Part shown: piece after piece, positions 25,008 through 34,132 of the stretch
Numbering within the stretch: the first letter of the stretch is position 1
Layout of the letters: every line of letters begins with the position of its first letter
NCBI GenBank assembly: GCA_029259915.1
Contig: JAJDED010000039.1
Coordinates: 62,001 to 126,000 of the forward strand
Reading direction: 5' to 3'
Source of the DNA: Planctomycetota bacterium
Lineage (GTDB): Bacteria; Planctomycetota; Planctomycetia; Pirellulales; Lacipirellulaceae
Length of the DNA: 64,000 nucleotides
Made by a program: the position numbers and the translations under genes
The notes under the pieces: generated by a model
The model's input: the letters and a program-made list of their open reading frames with translations, nothing else
Told to the model about the DNA's origin: nothing
Database searches by the model: none

Positions 25008-25907
25008 ATGCAGCGCAAAATCGCAAAATTTCTGCAGCACTTGCATGTCGAGCGCGCCGCGTCGCCGCACACGCTCAAGGGCTACCGCGAAGACCTGGAA
25101 ACGTTTGTCGCCTACTTCCGCGAATCCGACGGCCGTTGCCCCGAACCAAGTGGATTGACTGCTGTCGAATTACGTGGCTATCTCTCTGCCCTACACGAAG
25201 CGGAATACGCCAAAACTTCGATTGCTCGCAAGCTCGCCTCGTTGCGCAGCTTTTATCGATTTGGTCAACGCGAGGGTTGGGCCACAAGCAACCCAGCCAA
25301 GGCGCTGCGGAATCCTCGCAAGGCACGAAAGCTGCCTCATTTTCTCTCGACCGACGAAATCGGCAAACTGCTCGCCACGCCTCCTCGCGACGAAGCGCTG
25401 GGACTGCGCGATCGGGCAATTCTGGAAACGCTCTATTCGGCCGGATTGCGCGTGAGTGAGTTGGTAGGCGTCAATGATGGAGATCTGGATTTCGAGCAAC
25501 AAATCGTCCGCGTACGCGGCAAAGGACGCAAGGAACGATTGGCACCGTTGGGGTCTTACGCCATGCGGGCACTGGAGCGTTGGCTAGAAGTGCGCAAGCT
25601 GTCGCCCAAGGAATCGGGCGGACGCGAAGCGCCGACTTTTGTAAACCGCTTCGGAAACCGGCTCACCGCGCGGAGCGTCGGACGCATGCTGGAAAAACAT
25701 CTAAAAATCTCCGGGCTTGATGGGCGGACTAGCCCCCACACGCTCCGGCACAGTTTTGCCACCCATCTGCTCGACCGCGGCGCCGACATCCGCAGCGTGC
25801 AAGAACTGCTCGGCCACAAAAGCTTGGAAACCACGCAGATCTACACGCACGTCAGCACCAGCAACCTCCGCCGCGCCTACGAAAAAGCCCACCCTCGGGC
25901 GCGATAG
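25008..25907 (+). CDS. Tyrosine recombinase, XerC/XerD type
   Basis: XerC/D recombinases resolve chromosome dimers at dif sites. The roughly 299-residue product has an N-terminal SAM-like DNA-binding domain ([20 protein letters not shown]) and the catalytic domain with arginine in [11 protein letters not shown], lysine in [14 protein letters not shown], the HxxR box in [17 protein letters not shown], a histidine in [11 protein letters not shown] and the nucleophile in IYTHVS. Length and motif order are those of Xer proteins, not of phage integrases. I cannot tell XerC from XerD. TTG at 24993 is a possible alternative start. There is no sign of an integrated element around it. Confidence 0.92.
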   Translation: MQRKIAKFLQHLHVERAASPHTLKGYREDLETFVAYFRESDGRCPEPSGLTAVELRGYLSALHEAEYAKTSIARKLASLRSFYRFGQREGWATSNPAKALRNPRKARKLPHFLSTDEIGKLLATPPRDEALGLRDRAILETLYSAGLRVSELVGVNDGDLDFEQQIVRVRGKGRKERLAPLGSYAMRALERWLEVRKLSPKESGGREAPTFVNRFGNRLTARSVGRMLEKHLKISGLDGRTSPHTLRHSFATHLLDRGADIRSVQELLGHKSLETTQIYTHVSTSNLRRAYEKAHPRAR

Positions 25908-26144
25908 AGCAGATTCGGGTATTCGGTCGAATGTACTCTGCTTCTTCCCTTAACTTCTGCAGCTACTCTCTCAAGCAGGAGAGCCAGGTCCAAGAATCTA
26001 AACGACTGGAGTGTCCGATCCTGCACCGAAACCCCTGCAATCCGCAAAATCACTAAAGTCACCCCATCTTATCAGTCGATGATCTGACTGCCGGTCACAT
26101 CGGCGCAGGCTATGTGTGCGTCATCTTGCGGAGTAAGTGAGTCG

Positions 26145-27755
26145 ATGCAGATTTCAATTGTCTCTTCACTGCCGGTTCTGATTCTATTGCTTGTGCTGGG
26201 TTCGCACACTCAGGCGCAATCGACAACCGCATTACCTGAGCAAGATCGAGCAATGTCCGACTGGCGGGGATCCCAATCGCTACATGGCGAGATGCAAGCA
26301 CAAGTAGTCAATCTGCCGGACAGCGACAGTGCAAGCCATTCTGAGCGAGCGAATCACCTATTGCACGACTCCTACCAGCTGCCAATCAGTCTACCTCCCA
26401 GTCAAGGCAGCCATTCCGACCAAGTCGTTACTGCACTTAGCAACCATTCACTAAACGTCGATACGAACCGTCCGTCGGAAGTCATCCAATGTGCGGCCTA
26501 TGGTTGTGACGACTGCGCCGGAGACGACCGTCGATACAAAGTTCTCGACAACATCGTCTCGTTCTGGGAAAAACTAGACGTCAATGGTCACGTCCGCGTT
26601 CGCCACGAGACCGACTTTGAACGCATCAATCGACCTACGCGAAACCGCGACCGTCTCCGGGCTCGGCTTGGATTCACGAACACATGGAATGACGAGATCA
26701 AGGCTGGTATTCGGTGGACCACCGGCGACCGGAAATTCGTTCTTGAACCAGGGGACCGCAGTGGTTCGCCTCTGTCCTATCAAGACACGGGAGACGTATT
26801 TGATAAATTTGAGTTCAATCTGGACCGAATCTTTGTCACCTACACGCCTTATTGGCTGCCCGACTCGTTTATCACTGTTGGTAAGTTCGCTCCGACTTGG
26901 AAGCTGAATCCTATCTTCTCAGATCCCGTGGGAGACCTCGTTTGGGACGAGGCGGCACAGCCCGAGGGCGTTGCCGCGGGAGGCACGCGGAAGGATTTCT
27001 TGGGTTTCGATCAGTTCCATACGACCATTGGCGAAAGCGCGGTGTTGGAGTTGGGCAATCAAGACGATGCCAGCTTCTTCTTTGTTCAGTTGTGGGGTGA
27101 AAAAAAACTGACCACTCGTTGGAAAGTGGCGCCTAGCTTTACCTGGTACAACTGGAGCAATCTTAATCCTGACGGAGACACTCGTATCAGCACTGAAAAC
27201 AATGCTGGAAACAGCGTGACCCAAGTTGGTATCGATACCACTCAAATCGGAGAAACCTCCCCGGGAGGAACCCCGGTAATCGATGGTCGCCCATTGTTCG
27301 TATTCGACTCTGGATTCAACATCGTCAATCCGATGATTGTCATGACCTATGACGACGGGGACGAATGCTCCGGGGTCGAACCGATTCAGTTCGTATATGA
27401 AGCGTTTCACAACGAAGATTCGTTCGATGCCCAGCGTGCGTTCGGCTATTCTCTTGGGACCCAATATGGTCCGGCAATAACGCGTCCGTCTCGAAAGCAA
27501 TACGATTGGAAGGTCTATTACTCGTGGAATGAGGTCGAGCAGGAGAGTGTATTCACACCGGTCGCCCAGGACGACTTCCAACTCGCTACGAACTTTCGAG
27601 GACATTGGGTGGGCTTGGACTTCTACCCGTGGGATGACGTGGAGTTGCGATTCTGGCTGCTCTCGTCAAAGCCACTGGAGCCAATCACCGTTGGTGGTGT
27701 CACCTCCGACGAGACTCAGTGGCGTTTTCGAGCAGACATCACAGCATATTTCTAA
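26145..27755 (+). CDS. Outer-membrane porin-like beta-barrel protein
   Basis: The 536-residue product has a signal peptide (ISIVSSLPVLILLLVLGSHTQAQ) and, from about residue 140, a barrel-like pattern: NGHVRVRHETDFERINRPTRNRDRLRARLGFTN, EIKAGIRWTTG, FDKFEFNLDRIFVTYTPYWLPDSFITVGKF. Short alternating hydrophobic strands continue to the C-terminus, which ends in the aromatic residue phenylalanine (FRADITAYF), as in outer-membrane proteins. It resembles putative-porin families of planctomycetes; the substrate is unknown. The N-terminal 100 residues after the signal are Ser/Gln-rich and probably unstructured. A terminator follows. Confidence 0.8.
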   Translation: MQISIVSSLPVLILLLVLGSHTQAQSTTALPEQDRAMSDWRGSQSLHGEMQAQVVNLPDSDSASHSERANHLLHDSYQLPISLPPSQGSHSDQVVTALSNHSLNVDTNRPSEVIQCAAYGCDDCAGDDRRYKVLDNIVSFWEKLDVNGHVRVRHETDFERINRPTRNRDRLRARLGFTNTWNDEIKAGIRWTTGDRKFVLEPGDRSGSPLSYQDTGDVFDKFEFNLDRIFVTYTPYWLPDSFITVGKFAPTWKLNPIFSDPVGDLVWDEAAQPEGVAAGGTRKDFLGFDQFHTTIGESAVLELGNQDDASFFFVQLWGEKKLTTRWKVAPSFTWYNWSNLNPDGDTRISTENNAGNSVTQVGIDTTQIGETSPGGTPVIDGRPLFVFDSGFNIVNPMIVMTYDDGDECSGVEPIQFVYEAFHNEDSFDAQRAFGYSLGTQYGPAITRPSRKQYDWKVYYSWNEVEQESVFTPVAQDDFQLATNFRGHWVGLDFYPWDDVELRFWLLSSKPLEPITVGGVTSDETQWRFRADITAYF

Positions 27756-27766
27756 CAAAATCGGCG

Positions 27767-27789
27767 ATCAGCTAACCGCTGATTTTTTT
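27767..27789 (+). terminator. Rho-independent terminator after the porin gene
   Basis: ATCAGC (27767-27772), loop TAACC, GCTGAT (27778-27783) and a run of T from 27783 to 27789. This is the clearest intrinsic terminator in the window. It begins 12 bases after the porin stop codon. Confidence 0.8.
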
Positions 27790-28266
27790 CTTGTAACACC
27801 TGCCGGCATCTCTCGCTTGAGTAGGTGAACCAGGCCCAGGAAGCACATTTGCCGGCGGCCGTGGTTTTTTGGAGTGCAGGCAACTTTCCCGGCACTCGGG
27901 GTGTCGGCTGCGCGCCGCCGGTGTTTTTCATTTGGCTGCCCCTAACGCAAAACCCCCAGTAAGTCACACCTCCGCGATCCGATCCCTCCCATTCTCCCGG
28001 GGTCGGATCGCCTCTTTTGTTGCGACCGTCACAATCCGAACTGCGCAGGTTTGGGATTTTGTTGACCGAGTGCCACCCGCAACGTAGATATTTATCGACA
28101 GCCTATGGTGAAATCTCCCCGCCGTTGGACCTATGTTCGCGTCGCTCCCCAGCGCCAACCCACCGCGTCGCCCAGGCTCGAACAAAACAACGCACACAAA
28201 TAGCCAGCGCTGGGGACTTCGACCTGCGGGTCTCCCGAGCGCATTAAGCCGGGAGAATTAGGCGCA
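27790..28266. other. Intergenic region before the NtrC-type regulator
   Basis: About 480 bases that hold no gene I can support. Near the downstream end CCCCAGCGC (about 28148) pairs with GCGCTGGGG (about 28208). A purine-rich word (GGGAGAATTAGG) precedes the regulator start. Nothing else stands out. Confidence 0.45.
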
Positions 28267-29643
28267 ATGATTCAGGGATCTTTGCTTGTTGTCGACGACG
28301 ATCGACAGCTATTGGAGTCCATAGCCGATTGGCTCCGCCAACAGGGTTTCAATGTCGACACTTCGGAGGGTTACTCCGACGCCCTCGAGAAGCTGCGGCA
28401 GAAGTCCTACGAGATGTTGCTAGTCGACGTTCGCCTGCAGGACGGCAACGGGTTCGATCTGCTGGAGCAGGCACGCCGCAACTATCCCGACAGCCACGTC
28501 GTGTTGATGACCGGCTATGGCGATGCCGACGCGGCGGTCGAAGCCCTGCGTGCAGGGGCGACCGACTATCTGACTAAACCGCTGATCGACGATGAGTTGC
28601 TAATGACCATCGAGCGCACATTTAATCAGCGCCAAGTGATCGAGGAAAACAACCAGCTTCGCAAGGAGCTCGACAAACGCACCTCGCTCGGCAACGTCGT
28701 GGGCCAGGACCCGCGGATGCTGCGTGTGTTTGAAATGGTCGAGAGTGTTGCCGACACCAAGGCGACTGTACTATTAACCGGCGAAAGTGGCACGGGCAAG
28801 TCGATGATCGCCCGCGCCATCCATCGCCAAAGCGATCGCTCCGGCAAACCGTTTGTCGAAGTGGCATGCGGAGCCTTGCCGGAGAGTTTGCTGGAAAGCG
28901 AACTTTTCGGCCATGTGGCTGGGGCATTCACCGGGGCCAATACCGACAAGATCGGCAAGTTCATGCAAGCCAACGGTGGCACGATCTTCCTTGACGAAAT
29001 CGGTACCGCCAGCCCGGCGATGCAGGTGAAGCTGCTACGCGTGCTTCAGGAATTGCAATTTGAGCAAGTCGGCGGCAGCGAGACGTTTAAGGTCGACGTG
29101 CGAGTGATCTTGGCCACCAACGAAGATCTGACCGAGGCAGTTGAGGAAGGTCGATTCCGCCAGGACCTCTACTACCGTGTAAACGTCATCAATATCGAGC
29201 TCCCCGCACTCCGCCAGCGCCGCAGCGACATCCCGCTGTTAGCTCAGACGTTCTTGAGCGAATTGCGCGAAGACACCAACCGCTCGGTAGAAGGATTTTC
29301 CGACGAAGCGCTAGCCCTCCTAGAAAGTTATCCCTGGCCGGGCAACATCCGCGAATTGCAAAATGTCGTGGAGCGCGCCGTCCTCCTGGGCAAAAATCAA
29401 ATGATCGAACCTGCCGACCTGCCACGCGACATCGCTGGCGGAACGAGCATCAGCATTTCTCAAGTTGGCAGCAAAACGCTTAAAGAAGCGCTCGAAGAGC
29501 CCGAGCGGCAGATCATTCTCGATGTCCTCGAAGCAAACAATTGGAACCGCAACGCCACGGCCGACTCGCTGGGAGTCAACCGCACCACACTCTACAAAAA
29601 AATGAAGAAGCTCGGTTTGGAAGGCCGGCACACTTTGAATTAG
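28267..29643 (+). CDS. NtrC-family response regulator, sigma-54 dependent
   Basis: The 458-residue protein joins a receiver (acidic pocket DDD at 10-12, phosphoacceptor D54, T82, K104), an AAA+ ATPase (Walker A GESGTGKS; GAFTGA; Walker B TIFLDEIG; sensor ATNEDLTEAVEEGRFRQDLYYRVN) and a C-terminal Fis helix-turn-helix (NATADSLGVNRTTLYKKMKKL). It activates sigma-54 promoters after phosphorylation by a histidine kinase. No kinase gene is adjacent, so it is an orphan regulator here. It converges with accD; palindrome copy B lies between them. Confidence 0.94.
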   Translation: MIQGSLLVVDDDRQLLESIADWLRQQGFNVDTSEGYSDALEKLRQKSYEMLLVDVRLQDGNGFDLLEQARRNYPDSHVVLMTGYGDADAAVEALRAGATDYLTKPLIDDELLMTIERTFNQRQVIEENNQLRKELDKRTSLGNVVGQDPRMLRVFEMVESVADTKATVLLTGESGTGKSMIARAIHRQSDRSGKPFVEVACGALPESLLESELFGHVAGAFTGANTDKIGKFMQANGGTIFLDEIGTASPAMQVKLLRVLQELQFEQVGGSETFKVDVRVILATNEDLTEAVEEGRFRQDLYYRVNVINIELPALRQRRSDIPLLAQTFLSELREDTNRSVEGFSDEALALLESYPWPGNIRELQNVVERAVLLGKNQMIEPADLPRDIAGGTSISISQVGSKTLKEALEEPERQIILDVLEANNWNRNATADSLGVNRTTLYKKMKKLGLEGRHTLN

Positions 29644-29669
29644 AGCGTGCGTAGAATCGCTTAAGCAGT

Positions 29670-29713
29670 CGCGATCTTGCAGATCGCAGGCTCCGGCGAT
29701 CTGTAAGATCGCG
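29670..29713. repeat. Interspersed palindrome, copy B
   Basis: Left arm 29670-29687 (CGCGATCTTGCAGATCGC) and right arm 29696-29713 (GCGATCTGTAAGATCGCG) pair with one G-T mismatch and an 8-base loop. It belongs to the same family as copies A and C and sits between the convergent NtrC-type regulator and accD. Confidence 0.88.
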
Positions 29714-29727
29714 GCTATTCGGCGAAT

Positions 29728-30573
29728 TCACTTGCCGCAATAGTCGATCACGCGGGCGATTTCGCTCTTCAGATCGGCGCGGGTGACGATGCGATCGATG
29801 TAACCATGTTCGAGCAAAAATTCGCTCGTTTGAAATCCCTTGGGCAGCTCGATGCGAATGGTCGCTTTGATGGTGCGTGGCCCGGCAAAACCAACCAGCG
29901 CTTTCGGTTCGGCAAAGATAATATCGCCCAGGGATGCAAAACTGGCCGCCACGCCGCCCATGGTGGGGTTTGTGAGCACCGAGATAAACAACCCGCCCGC
30001 TTCACCATACCGGGCCAAGGCGGCCGAAACTTTGGCCATCTGCATCAACGAGTAAATTCCCTCGTGCATACGTGCCCCACCGCCGGAACCGCTGATAATG
30101 ATCAGCGGCAAGTTGTCGTTGGTAGCGCGCTCGATCAATCGGGTTAACCGTTCCCCGACGACCGAACCCATGCTCCCCATGATAAATGCCGAATCGGTGA
30201 CTCCGAAAGCAACACGTCGGGCACGAATCATTCCCGCCCCGGTCAGCACCGCGTCGAGCAACCCGGTGCGTTTCTGTTCGGCGATCAGTCGATCTTTGTA
30301 TTTTTTCTTGTCCGCAAATTCAAGCGGGTCGGTTGGCGCCAGGTTTTCGTCCCACTGCTCGAAGGTTCCCTCGTCGAGCACCGAAGCAATACGGTCGTGA
30401 GCGCTCATGTACATGTGGTACCCGCACTCGGGACATACGCTCATCAAGCGTTCGACTTCCTTACGGAAGATCGTCGCTCCACAATCGTCACACCGCAACC
30501 AAAGACCAGAAGGCACACCGCGCTTCTCGCGCGCTGGCTTCGATTGATCGCTTGTTGTTTCGCTCATAGCCAT
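29728..30573 (-). CDS. accD: Acetyl-CoA carboxylase carboxyltransferase beta subunit
   Basis: AccD is the beta chain of the carboxyltransferase that transfers CO2 from biotin to acetyl-CoA, the first step of fatty acid synthesis. The 281-residue product has the zinc ribbon [36 protein letters not shown] (cysteines at about 25, 28, 44 and 47), and the crotonase-like core with [51 protein letters not shown] and [11 protein letters not shown]. Start between 30567 and 30573 is ambiguous (two ATGs); the frame is open to 30657 without similarity. It follows the phosphatase-like gene. Confidence 0.95.
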   Translation of the reverse strand: MAMSETTSDQSKPAREKRGVPSGLWLRCDDCGATIFRKEVERLMSVCPECGYHMYMSAHDRIASVLDEGTFEQWDENLAPTDPLEFADKKKYKDRLIAEQKRTGLLDAVLTGAGMIRARRVAFGVTDSAFIMGSMGSVVGERLTRLIERATNDNLPLIIISGSGGGARMHEGIYSLMQMAKVSAALARYGEAGGLFISVLTNPTMGGVAASFASLGDIIFAEPKALVGFAGPRTIKATIRIELPKGFQTSEFLLEHGYIDRIVTRADLKSEIARVIDYCGK

Positions 30574-30656
30574 CGTACAAAAAATTCGATTGCAGGGGGC
30601 GAACTTGGGGGCAAGGAACAAAAACCTACGCGAGGATTTCGCGAGGTTCCAAAACA

Positions 30657-31238
30657 TCAGTTACGCAGCGCCACTTCGGGGGGGACTTCAATCAATTCCC
30701 AAGGACTTCCGTTGAGGTTTTCCGCTCGCCACATTCCCCCAATGGCTTCGTGCGTGAGCATACAGCGTAACAGACTTGCTAGGGGCTCGGGAACCAGAAT
30801 CGCCACGGTTCCCTCTTTATGTTTTTTTACCAGTTTTGCGAGTGTTTGCTGAAGACGCTCCCGTGCCTGCTGCAAGGTTTCGCCATTGGGAGGGCAAACC
30901 GTTTCTGGCTGCTCCTGCCACTGGCGATACACTTTCGGCTGCTTGCTTTTCACATCGTCGATCAACATCCCCTGCCAAAGACCATGATCGAGGTTGTGGA
31001 GATTGTCGATCTTCTTCGATTTCAAACTGAGCTGTTCAACGAGCATCTCAGCCGTTTGCTGAGTTGCTCGGCAAGGGGCATGGTAAAGCAGGTCGATCGA
31101 CTGCTCGTGCAGCGATTCGACCAGTTGCTCGGCTTCTTGACGACCATCTTCGCTCAGCGGGACATCCAGCGTCCCTTGAATCCGACCTTGGCATTCATAT
31201 TCGGTCGTGCCGGTGCGAATCAGTAAAATTTTCAACAT
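30657..31238 (-). CDS. Histidine-phosphatase-fold protein lacking catalytic histidines
   Basis: The 193-residue product aligns with the histidine phosphatase (phosphoglycerate mutase-like) family: [39 protein letters not shown], then [20 protein letters not shown] and [16 protein letters not shown]. However, the catalytic RHG is replaced by RTG, so the phosphoacceptor histidine is a threonine, and the C-terminal SHG-type motif is replaced by [15 protein letters not shown], so the second histidine is also gone. It is probably not a conventional phosphatase. ATG 31238 is preferred because the fold begins there. It lies between rpe and accD on the same strand. Confidence 0.85.
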   Translation of the reverse strand: MLKILLIRTGTTEYECQGRIQGTLDVPLSEDGRQEAEQLVESLHEQSIDLLYHAPCRATQQTAEMLVEQLSLKSKKIDNLHNLDHGLWQGMLIDDVKSKQPKVYRQWQEQPETVCPPNGETLQQARERLQQTLAKLVKKHKEGTVAILVPEPLASLLRCMLTHEAIGGMWRAENLNGSPWELIEVPPEVALRN

Positions 31239-31262
31239 GCGTTTCTGCCCCAAATGTGTTGT

Positions 31263-31955
31263 TTACACCGCCGCATGGGCCAGCCGTGTGAGTTTCTCGA
31301 CACTCGCTTGATAATCGCTCTGGCTGGTAATTGCGGATCCCACGACCAACAAATCCGCGCCGGCCTCGACGCAGGCCGCAATCGTACTTTCGTTCACACC
31401 CCCGTCGACTTCCAATAAAAACTGATCGCCCGTTTTGCTACGAATATCCCGCAATTTTTCCAAAGCGACCTGGTCGAACGATTGGCCTCCAAAGCCCGGC
31501 ATGACGCTCATCACCAGTACAAAATCGCAAGCGGGTAACGCGGTTTCGATTGCTTCGACCGGCGTCGGCGGGTTGATCGCCAGACCGGCTCCCACACCTG
31601 CCGTGCGGATTTCTTCCAGCAGCGCACCGGCATCCTCAACCACCTCGGCATGAAACGACAACAAGTTGGCCCCTGCCGAAATATAGCGAGAAACGTACTG
31701 CTCGGGATTCGAAATCATCAAATGCACATCAAGCGGCAAATCGGTAAGCCGGCGTATCACTTCGACCACTGGCAAGCCAAAGGACAGGTTGGGCACAAAA
31801 TGCCCATCCATCACGTCCAGATGAAACCCTTGGACGCCCGCCGCCTCAAGCCGACGTATCTCGTGCTCCAGATTCCCAAAATCACACATCAACAACGACG
31901 GCAACACCAATGGCGACGCGCCGCGGAATTCAGCAAGGTGGTGATTTGAGGTCAT
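31263..31955 (-). CDS. rpe: Ribulose-phosphate 3-epimerase
   Basis: Rpe interconverts ribulose 5-phosphate and xylulose 5-phosphate. The 230-residue TIM barrel shows LPSLLMCDFGNLEHEIRRLEAAG, GFHLDVMDGHFVPNLSFG (metal-binding His and Asp), LDVHLMISNPEQYV, GAGLAINPPTPVEAI, VLVMSVMPGFGGQSF and LLEVDGGVNESTIAACVEAGADLLVVGSAIT. Length is normal. It starts the rpe-phosphatase-like-accD group on the minus strand. Confidence 0.95.
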   Translation of the reverse strand: MTSNHHLAEFRGASPLVLPSLLMCDFGNLEHEIRRLEAAGVQGFHLDVMDGHFVPNLSFGLPVVEVIRRLTDLPLDVHLMISNPEQYVSRYISAGANLLSFHAEVVEDAGALLEEIRTAGVGAGLAINPPTPVEAIETALPACDFVLVMSVMPGFGGQSFDQVALEKLRDIRSKTGDQFLLEVDGGVNESTIAACVEAGADLLVVGSAITSQSDYQASVEKLTRLAHAAV

Positions 31956-32404
31956 ACTTGTCCGTCGGCATTCACTACGCCGATACGATTTCGTTGAATT
32001 CCAGAGAAGAGCCTGCAGAGTTGAAATTTATGCGATGCTTAGCGTTTGAGAGCCGGAGAAGACTCGCTGCTGTGAAGCAGTTCAAAGAAAAAGCATGGAG
32101 TAGGTGATGCACACACAGTGAGCCAACGATTTGAGTTGAGCTCTTAATTGTTTGGAAGGCCAGTTAAACAGTATTCTAAAATACGGCCCCACGGCATTAT
32201 CCGCCGATAAAGGCGAAGATTCTAGCAATCCCTGCGAACAAGGATAGGGCAGAAATCGGGGCCAATGCCGTTAACCCTTACCCATAAAAGACTTGCGTCT
32301 TGCCTTGCTGTTTTTTATCCGACTGCAAATGACAGCAGATATTTAGAGATCGACGGGCCGCCGCTCGGCTACGACGGAACTCGCTTGGAATGTTCAACAG
32401 TCCC
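31956..32404. other. Intergenic region rpe / gltD
   Basis: About 450 bases between rpe (upstream side) and the end of gltD. It contains no convincing gene. Low-similarity inverted words occur but no hairpin with a T-run. The rpe promoter should lie at its left end. Confidence 0.45.
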
Positions 32405-33979
32405 TCAAACCACCTGCTGTGGCAGATTGAGCCCGGGGGCGGCGAGTGCTGTGGTGCCCATGAGATACTCGTCGATGGCACGCGCTACACCTCGGCCTTC
32501 GTTGATTGCCCACACAACCAGGCTCTGGCCCCGACGGCAATCGCCGGCGGCGAAGACGCCTTCGACGTTGGTGGCAAAGTCGCCATGCTCGGCGGCAAAC
32601 GTTTTCCAGTTGCCGCGTGGGTTTTGAGTTTCAACACCCAGCATCTGGCTCACCGCAAGTTCGGGGCCAACAAATCCGGTGGCGAGAAACACCAAGTCGG
32701 CCGGCCAAACTTTTTCGCTGTCTGGCACTTCGGAAAATGGCGCCTTCTCACCCGGCTTTGACCAATCGACGGTCAAGGTCTTCACGCCGCTCACGCGACC
32801 ATTGCCATCGTCGATAAATTCTTTGGTAAGCACATTGAACTGTCGAGGGTCGTCGCCCAGTTTGGCGGCGGTTTCGGCATGCGAATAATCGACGCGGTAA
32901 ATGCGCGGCCATTGGGGCCAAGGATTGTTCGGCGCACGTTCGGCAGGAGGCGTGTCCAGCAATTCAAAATTCACGATGCTCGTAGCACCGTGCCGGAGCG
33001 AAGTGCCAATGCAGTCGGCACCCGTATCGCCGCCGCCGATGACGATCACATTTTTCCCGCGGGCGGAAAGATAGTGATGGTCTTCCAGGTCAGAATCCAA
33101 CAAGCTCTTGGTGTTGCGTGTCAAGAAATCCATGGCCAGGTGGATGCCGGCAAGTTCACGGCCAGGGCAGTTTGCCGTAGGATCGAACGACTTGGTCGCA
33201 CCGGTGGCCAGCAGCAACGCGTCGAAATCTTCCAATAGTTCTTTGGGATCAATAAACTCCATGTTGCAATCGCGCTCAAGCATAATCTGCGTCATGTGCC
33301 CGGCGGGGAAATCCTCTTCGAGCCCAACATGGGCGCAGGTGACAAAATCGACCCCTTCTTCACGCAGCAGATCGACCCGTCGCTCGACAACTCGCTTGTC
33401 GAGCTTCATGTTGGGAATACCATACATCAGCAAACCGCCAATGCGATCGGCCCGTTCGTATACCGTGACGTAGTGGCCCGCTCTGTTGAGCTGTGCGGCC
33501 GCGGCCAATCCAGCGGGTCCGCTGCCGACGATCGCAACTCGTTTTTCCGTGCGGGAACTGGGCGGCTGGGCCGTCACCCAGCCTTCGGCAAACCCGCGAT
33601 CGATAATCGCGTTCTCGATATTTTTGATCGTCACCGCAGGATCAGTAATCCCCAACACACACGAACCTTCGCATGGAGCCGGGCACGCGCGGCCGGTGAA
33701 CTCTGGGAAATTATTGGTTTTGTGCAATCTTGTCAGCGCATCTTTCCAGCGGCCCTGGTAAACCAGATCGTTCCACTCGGGAATAAGATTGTCGATCGGA
33801 CAGCCCGTATTCGACTGGCAGAAGGGTACCCCGCAATCCATGCAGCGCGCACCCTGGGTGCGCAATTGCTGTTCGACGGGCTCGGTGTAGATCTCCAAAA
33901 AGTCCCCAGCCCGCTCGAGCGGATCGCGATAGGCGACAGCTTGACGATCGTATTCTTTGAATCCGGTAGGTTTGCCCAT
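32405..33979 (-). CDS. gltD: Glutamate synthase small (beta) subunit
   Basis: GltD supplies electrons from NADPH through FAD and Fe-S clusters to the large subunit, making glutamate from glutamine and 2-oxoglutarate. The 524-residue product has the N-terminal cysteine cluster [26 protein letters not shown] and [15 protein letters not shown], the FAD motif [21 protein letters not shown], an NADPH motif [16 protein letters not shown] and the C-terminal FAD motif [22 protein letters not shown]. Start 33979 follows the family start [10 protein letters not shown]; the frame extends to 34087. It follows gltB after a large inverted repeat. Confidence 0.95.
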   Translation of the reverse strand: MGKPTGFKEYDRQAVAYRDPLERAGDFLEIYTEPVEQQLRTQGARCMDCGVPFCQSNTGCPIDNLIPEWNDLVYQGRWKDALTRLHKTNNFPEFTGRACPAPCEGSCVLGITDPAVTIKNIENAIIDRGFAEGWVTAQPPSSRTEKRVAIVGSGPAGLAAAAQLNRAGHYVTVYERADRIGGLLMYGIPNMKLDKRVVERRVDLLREEGVDFVTCAHVGLEEDFPAGHMTQIMLERDCNMEFIDPKELLEDFDALLLATGATKSFDPTANCPGRELAGIHLAMDFLTRNTKSLLDSDLEDHHYLSARGKNVIVIGGGDTGADCIGTSLRHGATSIVNFELLDTPPAERAPNNPWPQWPRIYRVDYSHAETAAKLGDDPRQFNVLTKEFIDDGNGRVSGVKTLTVDWSKPGEKAPFSEVPDSEKVWPADLVFLATGFVGPELAVSQMLGVETQNPRGNWKTFAAEHGDFATNVEGVFAAGDCRRGQSLVVWAINEGRGVARAIDEYLMGTTALAAPGLNLPQQVV

Positions 33980-34027
33980 TGTGAATCTGTCAGTTGTTAG
34001 TAATCGGTTGTTAGTGGTTCGGTAAAT

Positions 34028-34123
34028 GTTTCTCGCAGAGACACAGAGACGCTGAGAGAAATCTATATTTTTGTTTATTTTCCCCACTCTTTTCTCTGCA
34101 GTCTCTGTGTCTCTGCGAGAAAC
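34028..34123. repeat. Perfect 23-base inverted repeat (CGCAGAGAC family)
   Basis: Arms 34028-34050 and 34101-34123 are perfect reverse complements over 23 bases (core TCTCGCAGAGACACAGAGAC), with a 50-base spacer. It fills the gap between gltB and gltD. A repeat with similar GCGAGA ends but a different middle is at 41476-41542. Confidence 0.9.
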
Positions 34124-34132
34124 TTATTCCTT

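Noticed and set aside
25008..25907. Xer-type recombinase as the integrase of a mobile element
   Set aside because: Length, motif layout and flanking housekeeping genes fit a XerC/D protein; no attachment-site duplication, tRNA or phage gene is nearby.
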